A DNA stretch of 20,000 nucleotides from Bigelowiella natans CCMP2755 (taxonomy: Eukaryota; Cercozoa; Chlorarachniophyceae): NCBI GenBank assembly GCA_000320545.1, contig ADNK01000247.1, forward strand, positions 1 through 20,000. Reading direction: 5' to 3'. This document shows, one piece after another, positions 1-8,527 of this stretch. Position 1 is the first letter of the stretch, and each line of letters opens with the position of its first letter. Both the position numbers and the translations under genes were made by a program. The notes under the pieces are model-generated. The model saw only the letters and a program-made list of their open reading frames with translations, did no database searches and had not been told where the DNA came from.

Positions 1-243
1 AAGTTGTCATAGGATCAATCAATACAGAGTGACTCCCTGATAAATAGCAATCGTAAAACAACATTTTCTCGCTTCCATCCGAAATAGTCGAAATATATCG
101 TCATGGTCCCCTAAGACTATAGCCGGCATCACACCCTTCATTTTTCCTCTTATCTGTATTCCAGCGCGCGTGCCTCTGTGTGCTTCTCTCCCTCTCTCGT
201 ATATGGATGACCTTCTCTGAAACCTCACGCGCGCGCGCGCGCG

Positions 244-323
<80 letters not shown>

Positions 324-570
324 CGCGCGCGCGCGCGCGTAAGGTTTCAGAGGAGGTCATCCATATCAAAACGGCAGTTGGCGATAAGCACACAGAGGAA
401 CGCTAGCTGGAATACCGATAAGAGGAAAAATGAAGGGTGTGATGCCGGCTATAGTCTTAGGGGACCATGACGATATATTTCGACTATTTCGGATGGAAGC
501 CAGAAAATGTTGTTTTACGATTGCTATTTATCAGGAAGTTACTCTGTATTGATTGATCCTATGACAACTT
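1..570. repeat. Giant near-perfect palindrome (foldback or MITE-like element)
   Basis: The first 30 bases are the exact reverse complement of 541-570 except for the junction positions, and the match continues inward for about 235 nt per arm with only scattered mismatches. One short stretch near 186-200 versus 366-385 does not pair. The loop is a composite dinucleotide tract that is itself self-complementary, so the whole segment could fold into one hairpin. The element ends about 55 nt before a strong splice acceptor at 626, so it lies in an intron. Position 1 is the window edge, so the left end and any target-site duplication cannot be seen. It carries no transposase. A non-autonomous foldback or MITE-type element is the likely explanation (inference). 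Confidence 0.85.
228..340. repeat. Composite palindromic microsatellite (GC)n(AC)n(AT)n(GT)n(GC)n
   Basis: Five dinucleotide runs follow one another: GC at about 228-244, AC at 245-260, AT at 261-306, GT at 307-322 and GC at 323-338. The order is mirror-symmetric, so it forms the centre of the 570-nt palindrome. Open frames through it (HTHTHIYIYI... type) are translations of the repeat and are not genes. Confidence 0.95.
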
Positions 571-626
571 CCGTTGCGTCCTCTTTTCCTTACCCCTCAT
601 ACTCTCCTTCTCTACATTATCCACAG

Positions 627-2000
627 GAGAAAATTCCTCCAATCCATCGTTGAGACTGTGCTGGAAGGACACACTGTGAATCAGCACAAAATGGCTCAAG
701 TGCGGCGGGTTTTAGAGAACAAGAAACACCGTCATCTATTCATTAACCTCGTCTGTGGGAGAGAATCGCGTCAGAAGAAACAGAACAGCTACAGTAGTAG
801 TATCAGGAACTCCAACAGCCCCTGGACACTAAAAAAAAAGAAAATGGTTCGCGCTGAAAGCATGAAGAAGGCATCGATATTCAGAATGGAAAAGACCCCA
901 TTATGTTGCCTGAAGCGTGGAGCTTTTATGGCATTGGCGGATATAAGCGAGTAGGATGAGAATGATTATACAAGATAAATGACGATGATGATGATGATGA
1001 TGATGATGCCAATAGCATAAGAGAGCAAGGAGTTGGAGGGAGTGCTTATGCCTATTTTCTAACAAAGCATGTTGTAGCTGCTACTTTCTTCTTATTCACT
1101 TTCAAGTTTAGTTTTGTTTCTATTCGTCGTAGAAACGTTTCCCTTTACACAGGTTCTGTTTAGACATGTGCGTCGACTCTCACGATTTTGCCCCAGCTAT
1201 CAAGATTCTATCGTTCTCTGAGATTTTCTACACGCAGGAAGAGGGGAAGGAGAAGCAGGAGGAGGAGGAGGGGGAGGGGGATAGTCCTAATTGTGCTTAT
1301 ACGAAAGACAATGAGGTGATGAGGGAGAAGCACTGGACTTTCAGAACAAATGCATGCCAAATAAGAAGGACCCGCAGAGATCATAATTCCAATGAAGGAC
1401 GAAGAAGGGAGAAATATAAAAGGAGCTTTAGGTTTAACGTGCGGCGATTTCTTGTAGATGAGAGGCAGATAAAGAGGCATCGATGTTGGCAACATCTGGA
1501 ATTCTGGAGGACTTCCCTTAATATCGAGGTGGAGGACCAAAAACAACAATGGCAGTGCCAAGATGACTGTAAAGCGAACGGGAATCTAGAAGAAAAGAAG
1601 TGCGAGGTTGGTACATTTTCAATGTACTGTTCCCTTTTGTTGTGTATAAACTGAGGCTAACATTATGCTTTGGTTCTCTCCCATGCCGGGCTGATAATGG
1701 CAGAAATGGAAGTCATTTCTACAAACCTGGCTGGTGACCCACTTGCACAAGATGATAATGCTGGATATTGACATCAATGATATACAAAGTTTCGTGGACG
1801 AAATAACTCGGAGTCATTGTTTGGATATCAAACACAAGCTACAGCTGGAGATATTTATCAACCGCATGTGGAGAATGCAGAATGTACTGAAAGCAGATGC
1901 TACGGCAAGGCTTGCAAAGGATACGATTGAAAGATTTCAGTCTCGGGGTCACGTAAGATGCAAAAAATTCATTATTGGAAGTAGAGTATACGAAGTGTAA
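627..2000 (+). CDS. SBF2/KIAA0513-like domain protein, 3' part (three exons)
   Basis: Exons are 627-950, 1153-1606 and 1704-2000 (TAA at 1998-2000). Intron phases fit: 2 across 951-1152 and 0 across 1607-1703. The acceptor at 625-626 has a long pyrimidine tract, so the gene starts upstream of the window. The 357 visible residues begin RKFLQSIVETVLEG. Joining exons 1 and 2 gives an FCLDMCVDSHDFAPAIKIL segment. A QHLEFWRTSL segment follows, then LVTHLHKMIMLDIDINDI near the end. The order (a DF.pAk.lm..f.fY-like segment, a W..l.FW segment, then a TH...L.i....i..F helix) resembles the SBF2-type domain of human KIAA0513 and myotubularin-related SBF2, recalled from memory and not searched. Lysine- and glutamate-rich low-complexity inserts separate the blocks. 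No catalytic residues were recognised. Function unknown; a trafficking or signalling role would be a guess. Confidence 0.6.
984..1008. repeat. (GAT)n microsatellite in intron
   Basis: Eight uninterrupted GAT triplets lie inside the 951-1152 intron of the SBF2-like gene. They are non-coding in the proposed model. Confidence 0.9.
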
Positions 2001-2029
2001 AGATAAACTCTTTCCTAAACATGTAGCAC

Positions 2030-2960
2030 ATCTGAACATACATCCAGACACAGCCCACAACAACGATCATGCCATGTCTATCTAGCTATGTGTCAGACAC
2101 GTAGCACTTGGCATTGGGAGCACATCATGAATGATTCCTTCATTGTAGTGCTCACAATGGCTAGATGGTAGTAGCTACCAAAGCCTGCTGATTTTTGAAT
2201 CACACTTTGTTCATCTAGTCATGCTACGTTGCAAGAATTCCTTTTTGTTACGCTTTGCTAGCTTGCACCCAGCTAGCCCATCTTTGCGTGCATGGCATGC
2301 TAGCATGCTAGCATGGGAAGACCTCGCCTGTTTGCCACCACACACCAGCACGCCACCAGCTGCTGCAATTGAGCATGCAGCATGCTAGCATGTGTGTGCT
2401 GCAACTCACACCAGTCTACGCTAGCAAGCAGTCTAGCAGTCTAGCAGTGTCGGATCATGTGCTCACCATGAAAATGTTACAAGAGATGCGCATGCTAGCA
2501 TGGCTAGATGGCTACGCTACGCATGCCGCACAATTGCAATGCTAGAATGGCAGCAATGCTAGAATGCTAGCTAGCTAGAATGACTGGGTGATCTAGTGAT
2601 GAATCGCTGCGGCACATCGTGCACTTGCTAGCTTGCATTGCTAGATTGGACGTTCTTGCGAGTGCAGAGTGCACATGCATCGACTGCTAAATGAACACTA
2701 CTGATTTCATTTTGAACAGTTCAGACAATCTAGAAGTCCTAGAGTCGTTGTCAGCTGCTCTAGTGCTGCAACAACATTTAGTTGCACTGTTTACTTGCAG
2801 ACACAGAAAATCATTGCCACATCATTCATTGCAGATACGATGACGTGTTGCGTTGGAACATTTCTGGAATATCACAACAATCTAGCAATGTTGAGAGTTG
2901 TGCTGCTTGTCATCTAGACATGTTGACATGAAGGCAAGGTTCAGATGACTAGATGTAACG
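2030..2960. other. Gene-free block saturated with CTAG and GCATGC words
   Basis: I see no convincing coding frame between the stop at 2000 and the EF-hand gene. The block is built from short self-complementary words: CTAG, GCTAGC, GCATGC, TGCA and CATG. By hand I count about 28 CTAG tetramers between roughly 2088 and 2953, where about 3-4 would be expected with equal base use. Examples are the GCATGCTAGCATGCTAGCATG stretch around 2297 and GCTAGCTAGCTAG near 2567. Much of the TpA in the middle of the block is inside CTAG. No terminal repeats or reading frame suggest a transposon. Function unknown. Confidence 0.7.
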
Positions 2961-3023
2961 GTTGGTGAATCAGAGGACTCATGCCAATTTTGAACATTGC
3001 ATTACACGAGCTACATTAGTGTG

Positions 3024-3029
3024 TATATA

Positions 3030-3067
<38 letters not shown>
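3024..3067. repeat. (AT)n microsatellite
   Basis: An almost pure TA/AT run with one interruption sits downstream of the 3' end of the EF-hand gene. It is non-coding. Confidence 0.9.
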
Positions 3068-3068
<1 letters not shown>

Positions 3069-3226
3069 CGGTCATGTGTTCGTAGGGGTCCAAACAAATT
3101 AGTAATAATATACTTATTGTCATCTAGAAATTTGAGAACAACCGCAGAAGATGCATCGGATTGAGTATTTAAAATTTGATCTGGATAGCGGGCTAGAATT
3201 CATGTCGATGACAGTTTTTAAGTAAC

Positions 3227-4698
3227 TTACGATTTCACTTCTAGCTTTCCATGTTTCTCTTCAAAGTCTGTTGTGTACACCTTATCCAGCACAGAGTCGC
3301 ATGCATCCATTAACTCCCACTTTTTAATGATACCATCACCATCTAGGTCAAAGACTTTTTCAACATCTTTCACATCAGGAAGGTCTTTCTTGAGGATTCT
3401 CTTCAAAACTGCAGTCTCTGATCCCCTTAAGCATCCACTGTCATCACTATCGATGTCATCAAATGTGTCTCGCAGTCGTCTGTAGAATAACCAATGAGAT
3501 CTACAAGTTGATATTTTCGTGAAGTATGGTTTACACCTTTTCATTGCATGTTTAGCGTTGGTTAACAATCGCTGTCGCTGATACTTCAAGAAAAGTTCCC
3601 TACAAACATAGACATATTAGAGATGAATGTGTTTACAACTGTAAATCTCGCATACTGATCTTCGTTTAAGTCGCTCTCATATTTTTCCATCAATCTGGCC
3701 GTCTCCATGAGAGTATCAAATCCCTTCAAAATCTACCAAAAAAAGATACACCCGGAAGAGCTCAGAGAACACTTGGAAGAATTAAGTTTACAAATCTTTT
3801 CCAAATCAGCTGTTGCTGTGTCCACAATTCCAACCTACGGGTTCACATGTGGGTATATTCTTTTCACAATAAAAGCTATCAGCTAAAACATATCTTACGT
3901 CTTTCCATAGGTTCTTGACAGTAGACTCTAACTGCTTATTCGTCTTGGCAAATTCTTTATTTTGCTGTTGAAAGAGGAAATTTAGGAAACTAAAACAAAT
4001 TCTTGTCATTGAAGCAACTTTACCTGCGACATTTTTTCATTTTCCATCTCGAGATGGCCAGTTAAAGTTTCATAAAGTTCAGCAGCACGAGCATATCTAG
4101 AAGTATTTCATCATGGTACACACGCACCACAAGACCACAAGATATACAATAGAATTTCGGATCACCTTGCTGCCAACTTTGCAAGAGTGTCGATAGATGC
4201 ATAATTCCTGGATTTTATTTAGACTTTATAAATCAAGGATCTGCAGTAGTGCAATTTTTGTACCAGAGGACGACCAGAGATATGAAAGACGTTACAAGAA
4301 GCATAGATGCGTAAAATACTCCAGGGATATCTAAAATAGAATATAAATGATTGAGAGATTGAGAGGACATATTTTGGATAGGAAGACATAAAGGTGCACT
4401 AACCCGCCGAGGTTAATGCCAGAAACGAGCATATCAACGCCATAAGCACAAAGATTCCAAGCAAAATCTCCGTGATGTGGAATTCATGGCCAAAGAAAAC
4501 AAGGCCAGTCATACCCCATGGCTTGTATTTATTCAATGCTGAGTCCGTTTGATCAAGGCCTTTTCCTTCTCCCTAGTTTGAAGGTACATGATATATTCAG
4601 CAAATAAAAACGTTTTCAAATCAATAATTGTAAGTTTTCCCTTTCATTCCGAACATTATCATTCAATTATGTATCACCAGCTTCTCCTCTGAAGGCAT
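3227..4698 (-). CDS. Two-membrane-span, coiled-coil, paired EF-hand protein (ten exons)
   Basis: Minus-strand exons: 4698-4678, 4572-4404, 4330-4264, 4207-4166, 4096-4024, 3964-3899, 3834-3796, 3732-3656, 3599-3537, 3479-3227. All junction phases agree and give 289 aa from an ATG start (MPSEEKL) to TAA. Residues about 30-90 contain two hydrophobic spans, one around ITEILLGIFVLMALICSFLA and one around FYASMLLVTSFISLVVLW. A charged helical, probably coiled-coil region follows (about 100-205). Two EF-hand loops are near the C terminus: DSDDSGCLRGSE and DLDGDGIIKKWE. Both have acidic or oxygen ligands at positions 1, 3 and 5, Gly at 6, a hydrophobic residue at 8 and Glu at 12, so Ca2+ binding is expected. 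It is likely a membrane-anchored Ca2+ sensor, but I recognise no named family. Introns are unusually short (56-105 nt). The 3795-3733 intron is odd: the reading frame is kept only with an AT...AG join. Using the nearby GT (3791-3790) shifts the frame into a stop. Confidence 0.82.
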
Positions 4699-5090
4699 TG
4701 GTGAATGAGCTCCTATCTCAGCTATGATCTCGAAGGAATGCAGATATCTGTGGAAATTAATGAGATTAGTTGGACAGAACTGGGTCTGCAATACAATCGC
4801 ATTAAGAACAATAATGATAATTTTGTGATGTCGCACTTTAGATGCATCCAGTGTTTCAAATATGAAAACACATCAGAGAAATCAGGACAAAGCTTCAAGT
4901 TTACAATGAGACCAATAACAAAATTGTGCGTGTCCCAATTTGGTCCCAATTTTGCCTTTTTCCGACAAATCAAGATGAATGTGGCCTCGGTCTCCATGCA
5001 CCCTAATCACCCTGCAATCAATTGTCAACGCTGTCAGTGGAGACGTGGAGACAATGAAAATGATGTCGCAGATGATTTTCGCTCAAATCG

Positions 5091-5108
5091 TCAACACGGC
5101 CGTGTTGA
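5091..5108. repeat. 18-bp perfect palindrome
   Basis: TCAACACGGCCGTGTTGA is exactly self-complementary. It sits at the start of a CAACACGG-rich stretch inside the TpA-free run. It could be a dimeric protein site or just a product of the local word composition. Confidence 0.85.
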
Positions 5109-5856
5109 TTCAACACGCTCTTGCAACACGTTCGTGCTGAGCACGGCGGTCAATGCGGCTCAACACGGCTTGTCAGTGCGCAACAGTTTTTTTGGGGTTC
5201 TGAAGTCGTCTTCCCGCTCAAAAATGATGCGATTGTCAATGCGCTTCTGTGCGGCCGCCGCATTGAAGCGCGCTTGCTGGCTTGCTGGGTTTGCGAAAGT
5301 GAACGCATTGATGCGCATTGAAAGCCGTGTTGAACAATTTGATGGCGTGTTGAGCTCAATGCGGCAATTTTCAAGACGCAGCCGTCAATGCGTTTCAGCA
5401 CATTGGCGATCTGAGGAATTTCGTGCAAATCTCACTTGGAATCGGAACAACGTGGTTTGCGGTTTTTTCTTTCAGGTCGTGCCGTGCACATTGAAATTGC
5501 TTCATCAATTGTTCATTCATCATTGCATTCGTGTCGAAATTTGACACTCAATCAATCAATCAATGATTGAAGCTCATCATTGCAGCCTCACTTGAAAAAT
5601 TCTTCTTCGTCGTCGTCGACTTCGTGGCTGTTGTTGCAGCTTGCACTGCGTTCGTCCTTTCAGTTGCACCGTTGACATTGAGAGGGTCTTTGTTCACTTG
5701 CTGGTTCTCTCACCCATGATTTGAAATTGCATTGTTGCAATGCTTGTGTGGTCGGTCATGACCACCAAGCGTGTGCTTGCATTTGTGATGCAGTTTTGTT
5801 CCAGTTTGGTTTCAGCAGCAGTGTGTTAGATGCATGCATGCTGGGGGGACAAAATG

Positions 5857-5951
5857 AGTTGGTAAGTTTGGCATTTTGGCCCCGCTTGGGCCAGTGCGAA
5901 AGAAGTTGGTAAGTTTTGGCATTTTGGCCCCGCTTGGGCCAGTGCGACATG
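5857..5951. repeat. Tandem duplication, two copies of about 47-48 bp
   Basis: Copy 1 (5857-5903) and copy 2 (5904-5951) both begin AGTTGGTAAGTTT and contain GGCATTTTGGCCCCGCTTGG. They differ mainly by one extra T in copy 2. The near identity points to a recent duplication inside an otherwise diverged block. Confidence 0.9.
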
Positions 5952-7800
5952 GAAGAAGTTGGGTTACAAAAGGGAACTTTTGCAGCACAAGTCAGCGAAA
6001 TGATGTTGGGGGAAGCTGTGGCTTTTCAATCTGGAAACAGCGTGATGTGATGTGTTCAACCAAGCTAGTTGCAGCAAAGTGAAACGCGCGCGCAAAAGTC
6101 AAAAGACCCGCGTGCGAGCGGCAATGTCCCCTTGGGAGCTTGTTTTGGCATGCATGCTCAAGCTCACAATGCATTTTCATCATCAGGGTTTTGGTGTTTT
6201 GTTTTCAAAAGCTTTGATTGCATCAACGTGCAACAACAAGCATTGTCGAGCAGCGTGTCTGTTGGCTAATCACAGCTTGAATGTTTCACTTGTTTGCTTG
6301 CGTGCGTTCGTTCACTCGACACTTCACGAGTCCATTGTTCACAATGCTCTGCACGGCGTGCTGGGGTGCCAGCGTGCACAACCGCACGTTGAAATCAAAT
6401 CACAACAGTTGCGTGCCGTTCAACGTTTCACGTGGCTGTGGAGGGCAAGTTGGCAAGCCCAGTGCTTGCTGTTGTTTGTTCGTTCATTGTTCACTGCTTC
6501 ATTCGTGCAGCCGAGCAAGTGACTCCACAGGTTTCAATTTCCCACGCTGGACACCGCCAGAGTGCACGTGGAGGTTCACAGAGTTCGCATTGATCGGAGT
6601 TCAATTGAAGTGAGCGAACAGAAACAAACTTCCGCAAAGGAAGCAAACGATGCGAAGCAAACCTGAAAGTTGTTTGCAGAAAGAAGTGAGTCAGTGACGG
6701 ACGGACACATGCACAGTGGCACAAATGCGCAGAATGCGCACAAGCACAAGTGTCACGTTGCCCAAAACGAATGGACACAGTGACACGACGTGTGCAATGT
6801 GCACGTCTAGACGTGACAATCACGCTGCGCTGTCTGCGTTCACTGAGGAGTGTTGCACGCACGCATGCATGTGCACATGCATGCATGCGTCACGCTGTGC
6901 TGCAATGCAAGCCAATGTGCGCTGCGCATCGGACGATGCTGCATGCAAAATCACCCAAAGCAAGTGAAAATCACGCCACCCATGGTTGTTGGCTCACTTG
7001 CCAAACGCAACTTGCTGCGATTACCAAGTGAGTGAATCGAGCAGCGGCCCGAGCGAGGCCAGGCAGGATGAGGGTGCGCAGGAGTTGCACACGAACAGAG
7101 CACATCCAAAACAAACAAAAGCTCGCTGTGACAACTCACCATTGTCATTAGCGCATCGTTCGCTTTGTCAGAGTTCAATTTGTGAGCGAATCGAGTGTGA
7201 TGAAAGGACTTCCACTGTGCGCGGATGCAGGCGTTTGTCACCAGCATGCACGTGCACATCGATCACACATCGGCTCCTGCTTGTCACACCTTGCCCAAAC
7301 CGTGCAACATTGGGCTGTGCAACGAGCGGGGCCATGACGTGTGCGCACACGTGATCAGGAGCAACGCGCGTGTGCACGGAATCGATGTGATGCAAGTTTT
7401 GTGTTCAATCTCGTTCCATTTTTCGAGAAATTCCACTTTCATTGCCCAAAATTGAGCCATCTACGTGCCACACAAGGAGAAAAACCTCGTCACTTTGGTT
7501 CCAACTGGCTCCAAGCACAGCAGGAGTTGCAGGAAACTGTTCCTCTGAGCTGTTGATTGAGAGCCATTTGACGTGCAGCACAAGTGGTTGGGCCCAAACC
7601 CAGAATCTCGAGGAGACACCTCAGTTTTTGTGTTTTGAAAATTGGGCAAAATTGGGAAATCCTAGGAAATCAGAGCTTTCACTTTTTCAAGAAAAAGCAG
7701 AAACGCACTCTCCCATTGGCACGAATGCTCAGAATTGCGCACGCACAGCAAAAAGTGATGAAAATTGCTGAAAGCACTGGTAAAACGAGTTCAGGAGTGT

Positions 7801-7818
7801 CAAAATGTCGACATTTTG
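7801..7818. repeat. 18-bp perfect palindrome with a second half-copy 65 nt on
   Basis: CAAAATGTCGACATTTTG is exactly self-complementary. The core ATGTCGACATTTTG recurs at 7865-7878. The AT-rich flanks around a GTCGAC centre look like a binding-site dyad, but no flanking gene start is close. Confidence 0.85.
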
Positions 7819-8527
7819 CTTCACGTGATCACTTGGTGCGTGGTCACAGCATGCAGGTCAAATGATGTCGACATTTTGTGTGTTCCCACGCTAGCACGTG
7901 CCGCACATTGAGAATTTTCACAAATGACCAAATTCAATTGAGCCAAATTGAAGTGCGCAATGACAGCTTCATGTTGAGCAAAAAATTGTCAAAAAACACC
8001 ATTAAGTTTTTGAGATGGCTCACTTTTTGTGTCGATGTTGCACGTCATTTGGGCAAGATGTGGCACTGGTGTGACCATGCAACGCCACGCGCGTGGCTGC
8101 AAGCAGAGATGAGGTCATTGACGATCAACGTCAACACGAATCCCAGCGGCAGTGCAGATCGCATCGCAATGCCACTCACATTGTCAACACCTGCAACCCG
8201 GGTGAACAAAACTCATTGCGGTGCTCTTGCGATTGGTAGCTGGATTTTCAGTGCACCACCAACACAGGCGCACTCTGCAACACTCATGGGAAACACCCAA
8301 TCACAATGTGAAACACAAATGTTGTTCGTCATGGATGCGTGCTGTCATGTGCCATCATGAAAACAACTACTCAATTTCCCACATTTCTCAAAACTTGTTA
8401 TTTTGGGACATCATATGTTGCATGCAGAAGTCGCAGGGGACAACTTGAATTCTTAAACTTAAAACTCGGTCGCTCACTTTCGTTTAAAAATCACAGATAC
8501 GATCCAGAAGGTATAACATCTAGTAAT

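Larger units (their letters stand above)
4920..8395. other. 3.5 kb gene-free block depleted of TpA
   Basis: Between the EF-hand gene and the scramblase-like gene lies a block with normal GC but almost no TpA. From 5006 to 5826 (821 nt) I find none on either strand, TA being self-complementary. In 5006-8380 I count about 16, where roughly 210 would be expected with equal base use. The sequence is rich in CATTG/CAATG, TGCA, GTGCAC, CATG and CAACACGG words. Many frames of 60-280 codons cross the block on both strands, but their proteins are low-complexity (Cys, His, Ser, Ala-rich), overlap each other and resemble nothing. Loss of TpA removes TAA and TAG stops and explains them. I see no RNA gene or transposon ends. 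Function unknown. Confidence 0.75.

Noticed and set aside
19-470. Two frames crossing the microsatellite in the 570-nt palindrome
   Set aside because: They are translations of dinucleotide repeats and their mirror arms.
4705-5544. 279-codon plus-strand frame starting beside the EF-hand gene start
   Set aside because: Its first half is antisense to the EF-hand gene's upstream region and its second half lies in the TpA-free run, where TAA and TAG cannot occur. No motif recognised.
5121-8360. Dozens of 60-168 codon frames on both strands
   Set aside because: They overlap one another, have low-complexity Cys/His/Ser/Ala-rich content and arise from stop-codon loss through TpA depletion.
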